NCBI GenBank assembly: GCA_963377175.1
Contig: CAUJNA010003494.1
Location: forward strand, 599,256-663,255
Length of the DNA: 64,000 bases
DNA from: Effrenium voratum
Taxonomy: Eukaryota; Sar; Dinophyceae; Suessiales; Symbiodiniaceae
Reading direction: 5' to 3'
The notes under the pieces: generated by a model
The model's database searches: none
What the model was told of the DNA's origin: nothing
Seen by the model: only the letters and a program-made list of their open reading frames with translations
Made by a program: the position numbers and the translations under genes
Part shown: piece by piece, positions 1 through 11,125 of the stretch
How the letters are laid out: every line of letters starts with the position of its first letter
Position numbering within the stretch: position 1 is the first letter of the stretch

Positions 1-1512
1 CCCAGCCATCCGGTTCCTTAGCTTTTTAGCTTTTTAGTGTGTAGTGGGGTTTTCCATTTAGCCCACTAAAAGTTAAACTTTTAGCGGGGGATCTGAGGAC
101 AGCTCAGGATATTTACGACGCTATCCTTTTCCAATACTTCTCTGTCATGACCATTTCCCCTTAAGCCAGCAGGGAAAAGCAACGTCTTTAAGAAAATAGA
201 TCTTGGATGTCTGAGGTACTGTAACTGCCTGAGGAGGAACTTATGGACTTTACGGTCGATTCCCTACGTTCTAACATGGAAAGCTTGGCACCAGTTTCTT
301 ACTAAGGGACTCCCTGAGAGATCCAGTCATGTCCTACATTGGTACCACAGAAAAGCAGACATTTGAAACCACAACCATGCTTTCCAATGCTGGTTCAGAG
401 CCATAGCAAGGAGAGCCATGGCAAACACATCACCCCGTCCTTGCTTTCCCTGAATAGGTCACTAGTCACTATGAGGCCTCAATAGCTTTCCTTACTCTGG
501 CTCTGAGTCAATATATGCCTTTCTAAGCAGGGAATCGGGGGATTGCCCCGGTATGCCCTGCTTGGTGGTTGGTTTACTTCGTTGCGAGCAGTCAACCGGC
601 CCATGCTTACAGGAGCCCAACAATCTTTACAGACCCCTGCAATTGCTCGGGGCCATACTTGGCTTTGCAGTTTAATGGGGAACCCCCTTGAACAGTGTTT
701 GGTGGACATACCTAAATGGTGTCCCAAGGGCCCGAATTTGGCCTTATTTGGCCTCAACAAGGCTTACTTATTAGTCAACAACCCTTGCGGTCAGGAGGCT
801 ATGCAGGAAGAATCGGAGAGAGGCCTGAAGAAGGCACGAGCCGGTTGCTGGATACTGGCCGATTTTGTAGGTGGATACTGGCCAATTTGTAGGTCCCTAC
901 ATGCACCTTTATAACCATTTTAGAACCAAAAGTCAACAGGTTTTGATGTCAACCCCTGATCCGCAACCCACTCTAGTACAAAGACCGTTCTTCCTGTGGG
1001 ACCGGGACCCCCCGATGAATATCTGGAGGGCTTATTAATCAGGGGGTCACCATTGGTTTGGTTTGGGGGTTCTTCCTGCCAGCGTCCGATGCCAACGTCT
1101 CTTGGCACCGCTACATTGCAGAGGACCAAAGCCTTGGAATCAAAGCAACCTGTTGACTTGGGGAATCCCCTTTTTGGAGTTGTTTTCAAGCCATTTCAAG
1201 CCGACTAGGTAAACAGGGAAATCCCGAAGGAAAGCAACCCCAACGCTTTTCAGGGGTGGGTACCTGCAAGACTTGGACCCCCTTTTGACTGTTTGGTCCT
1301 ACGCCCGTTTGGTCCATGCGCCAGCAAAATCATGGAACCTCAGATTGTTACTCCGCAATGAGCCTACCCCAAACAGGGGGTCCCCAAGACCCCCTGTATC
1401 GGAAGTCTGGACACGCGTCCTCTGGATTTTGCGGGTTCCCCCACATAAGCGTGCCTTCTCAAGGGCTGGCATGTTTGTTTGGCCTTGGCTCTGGCTAGAT
1501 ACTTTTAGGCAT
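1..1512. other. Stretch without a recognisable gene
   Basis: The open frames here are short, overlap on both strands and show no protein-like composition. A small palindrome of the form CACTAAAAGTT/AACTTTTAG lies at about 62-84. A related sequence follows CCACTAAAAGTTAG near 13,102. The segment around 326-354 resembles one near 33,357-33,390, so dispersed repeats are present. I see no gene. Confidence 0.5.
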
Positions 1513-1735
1513 CACCAGTTCAGAGGCATCACCAGCATCAAAGGCATCACCAGCATCAGCAGCAGCACAGGCATCACCAGCAGCTATGAATGCGGATTTG
1601 CATGTCACACATCACCAAACAAAACAGACTCATATTTTTTTCCGGGCCTTCTCCGGATTTTGCGGGCCTTCTCCGGTTGTGCGGGCCTTCTCCGGGTTTG
1701 CGTGCTCCCCCAACCTCTGCGTGCTCGCTCATTTT
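1513..1735 (+). repeat. Two short tandem repeats
   Basis: From about 1,513 to 1,585 a GGCATCACCAGCATCA-like unit recurs four to five times with small changes. From about 1,638 to 1,707 a roughly 20-bp unit, GCGGGCCTTCTCCGG plus a few bases, recurs three times. Both are irregular. The frames through them are low-complexity and are not taken as genes. Confidence 0.7.
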
Positions 1736-1763
1736 TATTTTTATTTTTCTAAAAAATAAAAAG

Positions 1764-1866
1764 CTGAGAAGGCACTGTCCACTTGGGAAAAGCCTATGGC
1801 CAAAAATGAGGTACCTTACAGTAAGAATGCACATGGGCTTTTCCCTGGGGTAGCGTGCCTTCTCAG
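1764..1866. repeat. Foldback / MITE-like inverted repeat
   Basis: The ends CTGAGAAGGCAC and GTGCCTTCTCAG are perfect reverse complements. The inverted similarity extends inward (GGGAAAAGCC / GGGCTTTTCCC) and outward into A-rich and T-rich flanks. The unit is 103 bp with no coding capacity, which fits a short non-autonomous DNA element or foldback repeat. Confidence 0.7.
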
Positions 1867-2361
1867 TTTTTTTTATTCTCGGGCGGTTCCCCCCCCCCAG
1901 GTCACGTCGGCCTGATCGGATCCCCTGTTTGATTTCGGGGGATCCTAGCTGGTTTTTGACCACAGGGAAAACAACAAGGTTCCATTTCCAGTCCCAGTGG
2001 CCCAGATTGCTTGTGAAACGGCGCCAAAAGAGAAAGAGTACTCAGTGCGCTTCGTGTGAGGGGGGGGATAGCTGGGAAAGCAATCATCAAGCACATTCAT
2101 GTCTGGATATAGCGCCCTTTAAAACGGTTCCAAGCATTGAGAAGGCATGGTCCCCTGGAGCAGCCTCGCGGATGGGGGTCCAGACCCTCGACTGTAAGAC
2201 AACCCAAAACGCTGCTCTCAAGCAACCATACGTGGCAGGGTCCCTCGCTAGGTCCCAGATAATTGGAATGGGACCATGAGAGACTTGAAGCCAAAGTCAA
2301 AGTAGGCGATCAGATCTGTCACCAGTTGTGAGTCATGAGAGAGGTTTTTACCTTTGACCAA

Positions 2362-2440
2362 TGATTCTGTGGATGAACAAAATCCTGCACCACTTGGAAA
2401 CCATGAGAAACCATTGTTCGTTGGTATTTGCAGGGAAATC
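2362..2440 (+). repeat. Partial copy of MITE family A
   Basis: CTGTGGATGAACAAAATCC followed by a CACCACTTGGAAACCAT-like stretch and a TTGGTATTTGCAGGGA block matches the left two thirds of the family A elements seen intact at 5,971-6,086 and 50,902-51,031. The right inverted end is not recognisable. Confidence 0.6.
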
Positions 2441-2987
2441 ATCCGAAATTAGGGCAAACCAGGGGATAATCCCAATTTTCTCATGTCCTTTTTACGGGGG
2501 TCATTCCCCGATTCTTTTCAACCATCGTTATCTTCGGAAAAGGCAGCCGTTTTCCAGCTTGGTTTGGGTTTCTTTTTGGCAAAATAATCTCTGGCATGAA
2601 TGGGGAAAATACCCTCCCACCAATTAACATGGAACCTGACAGGGGGTCCCTTTAAATCGACAATCGTCTTCCATGTTAATTGGGTGGGTACCCCTAAACC
2701 ATTTTGTCCCTTCATATCTTTCCGGCCGCTTCTTTTCATTTCCCTCTGCTCCGCGCGCATGATCGGAATCGGAAGGCAGAGAAGAAGGAGAAGAAGGAGG
2801 CGAACAGAGCCCGGAGCTCCTTGTATGGGTGTGCCTTTTTGTGAGGCTACCCCTTTGTCGTGGTTTTAAAAGGGAATCCAAGAAGACAACCGCTTGGCCA
2901 CTTTGGGGTCCGATTCCTACCAAAAAGACGAGGCACCCATTTTTGCCCGTAAATGTTGTGGTTCCACGCATCATCTTCTGGCCAACT

Positions 2988-3115
2988 AATGTTGACCCCG
3001 GATTAATAAACCCCTGTTTGTTGATATGGGGGTCTCCAAAAGTGATGAATCCCCACTAAAACCGAGGACACCCTCAGATGAATAGCCAGGGGTTTATGAA
3101 TCTGGGGTCAACATT
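2988..3115. repeat. MITE family C, intact copy
   Basis: The terminal 30 bases (TAATGTTGACCCCGGATT...) and the right end (...CTGGGGTCAACATTA) are inverted repeats matching at about 28 of 30 positions. Related copies or fragments occur near 8,061-8,150, 21,434-21,564, 45,112-45,212, 46,366-46,440 and 51,289-51,430. No coding capacity; a non-autonomous DNA transposon family is the likely explanation. Confidence 0.75.
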
Positions 3116-3850
3116 ATTCTTGGAGCGGGAGAACCCCTAAGTCAACGACCCAAAGGGTCCCATGGAAGTCCTCAAAGTTGAATGCCGGTTTCGGATTTTC
3201 AAGATACGAATTCCCCGTCACAAGTGAATGGACACCTAGAATGCGGAGTCACCATAAAAGGATGTTCCTCCAGAATTTGTGTTGTTGGGGGGATTCCTGC
3301 AAGAGAGTAGTTGTGGGCATGGGTGCAGTTTGGGTTGGCAGTAGATGGCACTGGCGTGAGTTGGGTTCTATTTTTCTACCAGTCCCATCTGTTTTTCTTT
3401 TCTCCAAAAGGACACCTGACCCAAATGGAGCACATGGTTCAGAAGTATCATGCTTGAAGTAGACACCCTCCCACAAAGCTGTGTGCCTCTAGTCAAAGTC
3501 CCAAAAGGCTAACACGTTATTTCTAGCTCCGAACTGGGCAAGTGAGTTCAGGATTATTTTTTGTTGCCGTCTTGTTCTGGAAAGCCAAGGGCCCCGGTTT
3601 CCGTTTTCGTCTGGACAACCATTCAAGGGCCCCAAGCATCCCAGCGATAATTTTTGTCAGTTGGACCCTGGGAGTTTCATCCTTTGACTGCCAAGGCCGA
3701 GGGAATTGGACCCCCCCAACAAGCCGCCCGACACCGGCCCGCTCTGAACTCGCCCAGTCGATCGGGCCCTTGGCCATGGGGAGAGCCATGGGAGTCTTTT
3801 TCCATGAGACAAGCCGTGCTGTGGGTTTAAATCTGTTTGAAAAAAAACAT

Positions 3851-4092
3851 TTTGGGGTCTGTTTGGGTCTGTTTGGGTCTGTTTGCGTCTGTTTGGGTCT
3901 GTTTTGGGTCTGTTTGGGTCTGTTTGGGTCTGTTTGCGTCTGTTTGGGTCTGTTTTGGGTCTGTTTGGGTCTGTTTGGGTCTGTTTTGGGTTTTTGGGTC
4001 TGTTTTGGGTCTGTTTGGGTCTGTCTGTTTGGGTCTTGGGTCTGTTTTGGGTGTGTTTGGGTCTGTTTTGGGTCTGGTTTGGGTCTGTTTTG
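3851..4092 (+). repeat. TTTGGGTCTG decamer tandem array
   Basis: About 240 bases are built from TTTGGGTCTG and 11-base variants with an extra T, with occasional GCG or TTGGG interruptions. The complementary strand reads as an unbroken K/P/Q/T/D-rich frame only because the array lacks stops, so it is not called a gene. The strand is G/T-rich with regular GGG triplets, so quadruplex formation is conceivable. Confidence 0.9.
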
Positions 4093-4562
4093 GAAGCCGA
4101 AGTTCAACCACCCATGTTTCTTTTTCAATCTTTCCGCCTCTTCACGATTCTGGGACTCAAACCCCGCAGGCCAACAAGGCGGAGTGAGCCGATCCAGAGC
4201 CCAAATCGGCCAGGCGAGCGCAACCACTTGATCCGAGCCCGGGTCCAGGTTGGGTTGCTCCAGCAAGTAGAAGACCCCCATTTGGAGATAAACATGTTTT
4301 CATGAAGCCCAGCAACTGGCAGGTGTAGTGATCTTGCTTGGTTGCTGTTTGGTAGCTCAACCTCGTTGTCATTAGACATGTTTTAGTCTTTATGTTGATG
4401 CATGACTCATATTGAATGCCCTAATATTACAAGTCGGGGCTCGCTTTGGGCAGCCCCGTTTGTCTCACCTTATCCGAGCGCCGGCCATCGCTACTGGAAG
4501 TTAGGGGAAAACGATGATGCTTTGCGGGGAATGAGAATGTCAAGATGCTTGTGTTTGCCTGA

Positions 4563-4665
4563 TGCTGTGGATGGACGAAATCCTGCACCACTTTGAAACC
4601 ACGGGAGACCATTGTTTTTTTTGTCGGCATTTGCAGAGGACTGATTTCACCACTTGAGGATGAAA
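4563..4665 (+). repeat. Partial copy of MITE family A
   Basis: CTGTGGATGGACGAAATCC and the following CACCACTTTGAAACCAC match family A exactly or nearly so, with the internal TTGTCGGCATTTGCAG block preserved. The right inverted end has been lost or has diverged. Confidence 0.65.
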
Positions 4666-4898
4666 CCCTATTAAAAAATATATTGGACGAAACCGCCTAC
4701 ACGTGCGAAAGGGATTTCGCAACCATGCACAGGTGCATGTAACGTGTAACAGTTGGGCCCCCCGTTTTTGTGTTTCCAATCGAGAGGGAGAGAGAGAGAG
4801 GCTGTGGCCGAAGGAACCACTCGCCAGAGGCAGGCCCTGCCCGCGAGGTCGCAGAGTAAAAAAAACGACGCCGGGCAATGCGCGCCTGGAGCAGTTTT

Positions 4899-5008
4899 AG
4901 GTGCACCAGTAGTGCCCTTTCTCACCCTTTTTTGGGGAAGGGTTCCCCTACTAAAATAGACCACATAAAAAAGGATACCCTTATTCTAACCTCTCTACTG
5001 GAGGACCT
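4899..5008. repeat. Dispersed repeat family D
   Basis: This 110-bp unit begins AGGTGCACCAGTAGTGCC and ends TCTACTGGAGGACCT. It shares a near-identical stretch, from CCCTTATTCTAACC to the end, with 15,917-16,030 (RPL15 intron 2) and 40,229-40,338. The outer bases form an imperfect inverted pair (AGGTCCCCAGT / ACTGGAGGACCT), which suggests another short transposon family. Confidence 0.75.
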
Positions 5009-5236
5009 AGAGTTTGTTTTATGCCGCCCGCTCTTCAGGTGTCCTTAGACTTGTTTCCCAGCCATGCGGTTCCTAGCCGGACCCAAACAAACATGTTCCA
5101 CTTACAGGGGATGGCCCATTCGTAGAGACAGGGAAACGGGCCCTGTGCCAGTTTTTTTTTGCCACGTGGGAAAAAGGGGACCGTTTTTTTTTTTTTTACT
5201 AGCCCCGGCTCGGGGCTTAGCCCCGGCCAGGGGACT

Positions 5237-5290
5237 GGTTGGTTGGTTGGTTGGTTGGGTGGGTGGGTGGGTGGGTGGGTGGTTGGTTGG
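5237..5290 (+). repeat. GGTT/GGGT tetranucleotide microsatellite
   Basis: About five GGTT units, then about six GGGT units, then GGTT units again, without interruption. It produces stop-free frames (WLVGWLGGW-like) that are not genes. Confidence 0.9.
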
Positions 5291-5970
5291 TCCAGCATCA
5301 CCGGCCTCGGGCCGCCAATTGGCTTTGATTTGGTGGCAGTTCAGAATTGCTCCGGAGTTGGGCCCTTCCGGCAGGCCTCAAGAAGGTGATCGCCTCTTTT
5401 TGGTGGGTCCGAACTGGGCATTTGAGTGTAGGGTTGACTACGTGTGAAGGACCTAGGAATATATGTTTGATCTGTGTATCCCTTCTTTGGCCACGTAGAA
5501 AGTGAGTCCAATCTGAGTGTTTTTTTTTTTGGGGGGGGGTCCATTCGAAACACCATTGAAGGAGTCATCTCGAGGATGTCGCTTTAGTGGACCCAGTGAT
5601 GCGCTGCCTAAAAAGCATCCCTTGCAAACTGACTGACCCGACCACTGATTGACAGTTTTATTGCCAGACTGAACTCACAAGCGCCCTTTTGCACTTTCGG
5701 TTTCCTTCATTTGGGTATTTGTCAGAATCAACCAGAGGAACACAGGTGTTAGTCCTTGGTTCCATTTTTCAGGGCAAGCCATTTGACACTTTTTGACCCA
5801 CGCCCATTTCACCTGCAATCCGCTCAGGTGCAGTCGTCTTGCGGTTTGTGCGTTCTCAGTGGCCACCGCCGGATTTGGATTGCTCAAAGGTGGCATTGAG
5901 CCTTTGACTCCAAGGACCGGTCTTGAGAAGCTGGGTCTGTTGATATCTTAGGGGCCGCCGTACAGTCATA

Positions 5971-6371
5971 CTGTGGATGGACGAAATCCCGCACCACTTT
6001 GCAACCATGGGAAGCCATTGTTTGTTGGTAGTTGCAGGGAATCATCATTCCAGGGTTCCTTAGTGCAGGGTTTTGTCCATCCACAGTACAGTGGATGGTT
6101 TGCGAGTCATCCGCGAGTCTCGCACCACGAAATGAGTGAGTCACCGAGTCACCATGGGAATGAAAGCAGAACGCTTGTTCCGGTATTTACGTTGGGGAGT
6201 CATCATTCGAGGGTTTCTGAGGTGGTGCAGGGTTTCATCCATCCACAGTATGAAACAGAATCCGAACATACTGTGGATGGTTGCGAAATCCATTTCGCAC
6301 CAGGTAGCTGGTTTGTCCACCGTTATTTATATGGTTTCATCTATCCCGAGTGGTGCGTGAACCACCCACAG
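5971..6371. repeat. Three adjacent MITE family A copies
   Basis: Copy 1 (5,971-6,086) has ends CTGTGGATGGAC and GTCCATCCACAG and is flanked by TA on both sides. Copy 2 (6,089-6,248) begins immediately after the shared TA and ends ATCCATCCACAG followed by TA. Copy 3 (6,271-6,371) starts CTGTGGATGG after a TA and has a decayed right end. Each is 100-160 bp without coding capacity. A TA target duplication with terminal inverted repeats is typical of Tc1/mariner- or PIF-type MITEs. Confidence 0.8.
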
Positions 6372-9175
6372 TGTGTTATTTGCTGTGCGGCTCACGTCTT
6401 GGGGAGAAAAATGCTCACTGGTTTTCCCACGTCCTCTTGCAACAAGTAATTTTGATGGTGGCACATGTAACACGTTGCACTACAAGCTACCCGCTGCTTT
6501 GGGGATGATCTGATGGTTGTCATGCATTTGCTTTTCTTGAAGATAGCCAACGGAGGTTGCAACCTCCCTTCTCGAACATGTTTGGGTAGCCCTTTCCATT
6601 GCTGGTATTATCAACAACTCGTCCACATCAGGTTGTAATGCGTATCTATATATTCTTTGGCTCAAAAAGTGGTACTCAAATTGGCCTTTTGGTAAATATA
6701 AGCAAAGACCAAAACCTGCGTACCCTGACTCTACACATACATATCAAGATAGAGCCCCGTGTGCTGTGAACAGCTTTCTGCTTCTCAGTGTGCTTGGCCG
6801 CATTTTGCACTAATTGGCACGTGCCAAATGCGGAGTATTTTTGTGCCGCCAAACAGGGCTCGGTTGCCCACAGCGAATCGACCTGGTAACCTTTTTGGCT
6901 TTTCCCATGTTGGTCCATGTTGGTCCCCAAAGTCCAAAAAGGTGAACCCTAGAAAGCCAAGTTGTGCATTTTTTCAGTCCTGCTTTTTTCAGTCACTTTT
7001 GCTGGGGGGTAAAGTGCATGGAAAAAAGAGAAAAACATCAACTGGCCATCCAGGACGTTTTATTTCTAGGTCCGAACTGGCAGAGTGGTAAGTGTCCTTT
7101 GGGTTGGGTTGTGCCACCCTTTAGAAGCAAAGCCAAGGCCGAACGCTGCCGCGCGATCCAAAACGCGTGCGTCGCCATTTCGGACATGATCTCCGTTTTT
7201 GTTTGAGAGGACCCAACCTCAATCTGAACCCATGCTTTTGACGGTTTCTGAGGAGTGCTCCCAGATTCATGTGGAACCCACAAAGAGGCTTCACGAGGAG
7301 GTTCCTGTACACGTGAGGGTGGTATCATGTGCAACAATGGCAGAGTCAGATGAATTTGGCGGCAAGGTAGGGCACTCACTTGCCGCTTACATGACAACTG
7401 CGTCCCCTAGCAAGGCCATTGCAAGGGGGCAGCACCTGGAGGGAACCTGACAATGCTGTTGTGAGGAGGGTAAGTCGGACTATGTCCTCAACTCACCTCA
7501 AGTGAGAGCTCTCCAGCATTTATCTGCAATGGAGCCTGGGTACTGAACAGACTGGAGCCGGCCAATTCCTTTCAATCATGTTCAAACCTCCTAGATTCGA
7601 CGATCTCTTTTGAGTTCCCTTGGGGGACCGGCTAGTTGTTTAATGCACATCTTCCCGGGTGGTGCTGAATTCCAAGAGTGCACAGAACTCAGGGGACCTC
7701 CGGCCGGGACCCCGATATCCAGAAAACGGTTTGGATGTGGGGGTCAGAGTACAAAAGGACCAACAGGGGGAAGAACAGGTGAAATCCACAAAAAGCGCTT
7801 CCAAGCCGTTTTCTAGACTATATGAGCCCAAGCGACACCACCCCAAACCCAAGCACAACTTCCTTGCTCGGTCAAGAACATATTGGAGTTTCACCAAGAG
7901 AAGGTGCTTTTGCGGCCATATTACATGCACTCGTGGATTTCTGAATCTCAGACCCACCTGCCCATTGTGAATCGACCTTTTGGTTTTGAACCCATTGTGG
8001 GTGCGCAGTTTGGGTGGCCCTGAAAGGTGATCACCTGAGAATTTCCAGGCCCGAACTGGGCAAATGTTGACCCCGGATGAAGAACCCCGGATGAAACCTG
8101 TCTATTAATATGGGGCTGTTTTTGGGTTTAGTGGGGATTCAGGCCACGTTTGGAGGCCCCCCCCACTAGAATAATAAGCAGCAGAAGAAGTTCTTGCACT
8201 TCTTCAATCCTTTTGGCTCAGGAGTTTGGCCGAATGCCCCAGAGGCGCGAGCTCGCATGCCATGAGCGCGTCTTTCGCATCACCCGGGGTTTGTGGCAGT
8301 CGTGGGGGGTTTCAGATGTCAACCCCAACCATCAACGAAGGGTTACTTGCTGAGATGTTTGGGAGCGGTTTCTTTTTGTCGACTGACACGGGTAATTAAT
8401 TGTTTGGCGAGGAAGCCCTGTTTGAGAGTGGTTGCTGCCCAAACTTCCCCCCCTCCCCGCTCTCTGGATGGTTTCAAAGTTGGTTGGAGCGACCCCCATT
8501 TTGTACAGTTGGGTGAAAGCAGATGGCACACTTCCCCCAGTTTAGCTTAGTGTCCCTTTACTTCGCCGCATTCATAAGACTGGCATTCCAAAGACCAAAA
8601 ATTCACCCGAGAAAGTGATACAAGGCTTTGATCCTTTGGCTCACTTTTCGAGTTGGGCTCTAAACTTTTTGGGCTTGGGCCATGTTCGCAGAAGAAGTTT
8701 GGCTGCTACTTTCAGCCTTCAAGTTGCGGTACAGGCCAATTTTTCGAGCACGGAGCACTTCGCCGCACGCCTCCACTCGATGGGAAGTGAGTTGGTGTCT
8801 ATCGGCTGAAATCTCACTTTGCAGAGCTCCTGGACTTTTGATTTTTTGGGGGTTTGAACCGCATCTTCGACTTTTTGGGGTTTGGAGCATGTTCGACTTG
8901 TGGGTTTTTTTGGAGAGCTTTTCGCTGTGACCAACAGTTTGTGGGGACTTGGGCCACTCCACTGGATCGGAAGTGCAAACATGGAGAACCCAGGAGAGCA
9001 GGGAGGTAGGGTCAACACACGGTGCGCCTGGTGAACTGTTGGGCGAGCGTTTCCGAGGAATTTCTTCGCAGGAGTTGGCCAACTGGACTCCTGGGCCGGA
9101 AGGGTTCCCGAAGGTTTCAACATCGCCACTTTGGGCCATGTAGGTGTGTCATTCTTTAGGGGATCCCCAAAACTT
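6372..9175. other. Stretch without a recognisable gene
   Basis: Only short overlapping frames are present. A family C fragment lies at about 8,061-8,150 (GTTGACCCCGGATGAAGAACC). The block near 8,680-8,830 is somewhat richer in G+C and could hold an exon, but no frame stands out and no splice-site pair could be fixed. Confidence 0.4.
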
Positions 9176-9177
9176 GC

Positions 9178-9237
9178 GGTGTTCCTTTGGTTTTCCCTTT
9201 GGTTTTTCCCTTTGGTTTTTCCCTTTGGTTTTCCCCT
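9178..9237 (+). repeat. TTTGGTTTTTCCC tandem repeat
   Basis: A 13-14-base unit, CCTTTGGTTTTTC, is repeated four to five times. It is pyrimidine-rich and not coding. Confidence 0.85.
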
Positions 9238-9411
9238 TTAAAAAGGGGTCTCCCAAAGAAGACGTTGAAAGCAGCTTCTTGAAGGCCGGAGGCTATCCGA
9301 AGGTCACCTAAGAGCAGGCGAAAGGAATCGAAGTTCGAGCCTTCTTTTTGGTATTCCCAGGACAAATCCTCTCTGCTCATGGCTCCTGGTTGCGGGATAT
9401 GGCCATGGGTC

Positions 9412-10018
9412 AAAAACCAATGGGATCTCATTTTGGGGGAGTTGTGCACCACCCGTTTTAGTCTATTTTAGTGGGGATTGGGATGTTCACCGGGGGTACG
9501 GGATTTTGACCCATGGCGGTATATCCCTTTCCAGGTTGCAACTTCCTTTCCCTGTTTTGCGAGTTGCACAGTGGAATTCCCGAAATGAAGCAAAGAAGTC
9601 GTCCTTGGATGGAAATAGACGCGTGGCGTATCCCAAAATAGACAGAGCCGCGGCACCTACTATTCTGGTGGCAACCGTTTTGTTTGTCCAGTCCATTCAG
9701 GAAGTGAGTCTTCTCTCCTTCAGATAAACATGCAACCCCAAAAGACACCATTAAAGCTCCTTTTGAAACCGGACCTTTGTTGAACCCATGATTTTTTTGC
9801 AGGCGAGTGCAGAAATTGCAGTTGCAGGCGCTTCGCCCGCTTCCGGGAGGCTCGGGAGCCTCCCAGCGCTGAAGCCTGAGAACATCGGACATATCGGGGG
9901 GTCCCCACACCACTTCTTATAAATGTGGCTGTGGTTCAAACCAAAGGGATCCCATTTTGGGGGAGTTGTGCACCACCCGTTTTAGTCTATTTTAGTGGGG
10001 ATTGGGATGTTCACTGGT
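9412..10018. repeat. Two copies of dispersed repeat family E
   Basis: The block 'gggagttgtgcaccacccg' followed by TTTTAGTCTATTTTAGTGG and GGATGTTCAC occurs at about 9,412-9,515 and again at about 9,938-10,018, nearly identical. Further copies are at 36,796-36,913, 45,712-45,818 and, truncated, 54,697-54,765. The ends read GGTCAAAACCAA and GGATTTTGACC, an inverted pair, so this is probably another MITE family. Confidence 0.7.
9802..9893 (+). CDS. Possible exon of an unidentified gene
   Basis: A pyrimidine tract ending TTTTTTTGCAG precedes GCGAGTGCAGAA, giving an AG|G acceptor like those of RPL15. The following frame reads an alanine-rich segment ending in ALKPENI. It resembles the RLKPQN segment of gene X exon 3 at 48,142-48,204, so it might belong to a gene with the same module. 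No partner exon was found and the 3' border is a guess. The identification is weak. Confidence 0.25.
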
Positions 10019-10630
10019 GATCACTGTTGGAGGGAGCACCCGCGCATTTATAGACCTTCAACATCATTGTCCTTTTTGGTGGAGATTCCGTATTTGAAGG
10101 GAATCTTTGATGGCACTCTCTTTGTTTGGTGGGTTCCCTTCTAAACATAGTTCATCCCACAAAGGGTTACCTTTTTGTACCAGGGTCACTGGTTGCAACT
10201 TGCAGAACCAAAACAGATGCATGCCGCTCTCGGGTCCAAGCAGTGGTTTGAAGAGAGGTGTCCTTCTAAGTTACCAGACAACAATTTATGCCCTGTTTCC
10301 CATGACAACGTTGTTTGATATGTTATGGACGTTAAAGCCTGAGTTTTTCATGGCCATGCATGGGGCAGCCAAGGGCCCGCGGATGATTAAACTCCCTATC
10401 AAATTTGGAGCTAAGGGGCCTCAATTGACACTAAAACGGGGGTATTTGTTGGCCCTCCCCCTCTGTCATGGCCGCCCGCCAAGAAACCCCTCACGTGTTC
10501 TTTGTGCTTGGCAGGGTCCTGTGTTTTCCGTTTGGATGTCAATGGACATGCGTGCGGTGACCAATGAGTTGAACCCTGGAGGGTAGCTAGATGTCAACAA
10601 GCCAGCCATTTACACGGCATGTATATACTC

Positions 10631-10662
<32 letters not shown>
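10631..10662 (+). repeat. (AT)n(AG)n compound microsatellite
   Basis: An uninterrupted AT run passes into an AG run of similar length. Not coding. Confidence 0.9.
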
Positions 10663-10663
<1 letters not shown>

Positions 10664-10892
10664 TGTGTGTTTGAGGGTAACTACCCGTTTTCAGGTTAGT
10701 TTAGAGCGAAACCAGCGCAACAAGCTACCATTTGCTGCCAAACTATGAGGATTTTGTGGATTTGTCTTCCGATTTTCTGGATGGGAAACAAGGGCCTCTT
10801 CCAACATTTATTTTTAGATAAATTAACTACGGTCCAGAATCTGAAGATGTGTTTTTTGAAAGAAACCAACTGAACATGGAGCAACGGGTTGC

Positions 10893-11125
10893 CTGGATTC
10901 ATTTGAGGTTGACCGTACATGTTGGTTGGATACCCCAGTCCGGACATGTAATTTGGATACATTTTGTGTTGCATGATATTTTTTGACTGAGTCATTACCT
11001 GAGGTGGGATTTGTGGTATCATACCTGATGCTGCAGAGGACGCAGCAATTTGCTGTCGCCGTTTTTGTTGCTGCTGCTGTTGTTTTTTGACTGCACTGGC
11101 GAAACGCCTGGTGATCCACTGGGTA
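10893..11125 (-). CDS. Possible Q/M/P-rich exon, minus strand
   Basis: On the minus strand a frame reads a polyglutamine/lysine tract (KKQQQQQQKRRQQ), then a serine/alanine stretch, then a disordered-looking M/P/Q/Y/N-rich segment (such as MYPNYMSGLGYPTNMYG). Such composition is unusual for a chance frame and resembles disordered regions of RNA-binding or transcription proteins. The frame continues past both borders given here. The borders were chosen at a GC-type donor (CCAG|GCAACC) and near an AGGCG acceptor and are uncertain. If real, it belongs to a minus-strand gene divergent from RPL15. I cannot name it. Confidence 0.35.

Noticed and set aside
3523..4281. A 252-codon minus-strand frame rich in K, Q, T, D, P
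   Set aside because: It is the translation of the TTTGGGTCTG array and its flanks. All frames through the array are open and there is no non-repetitive protein signal.
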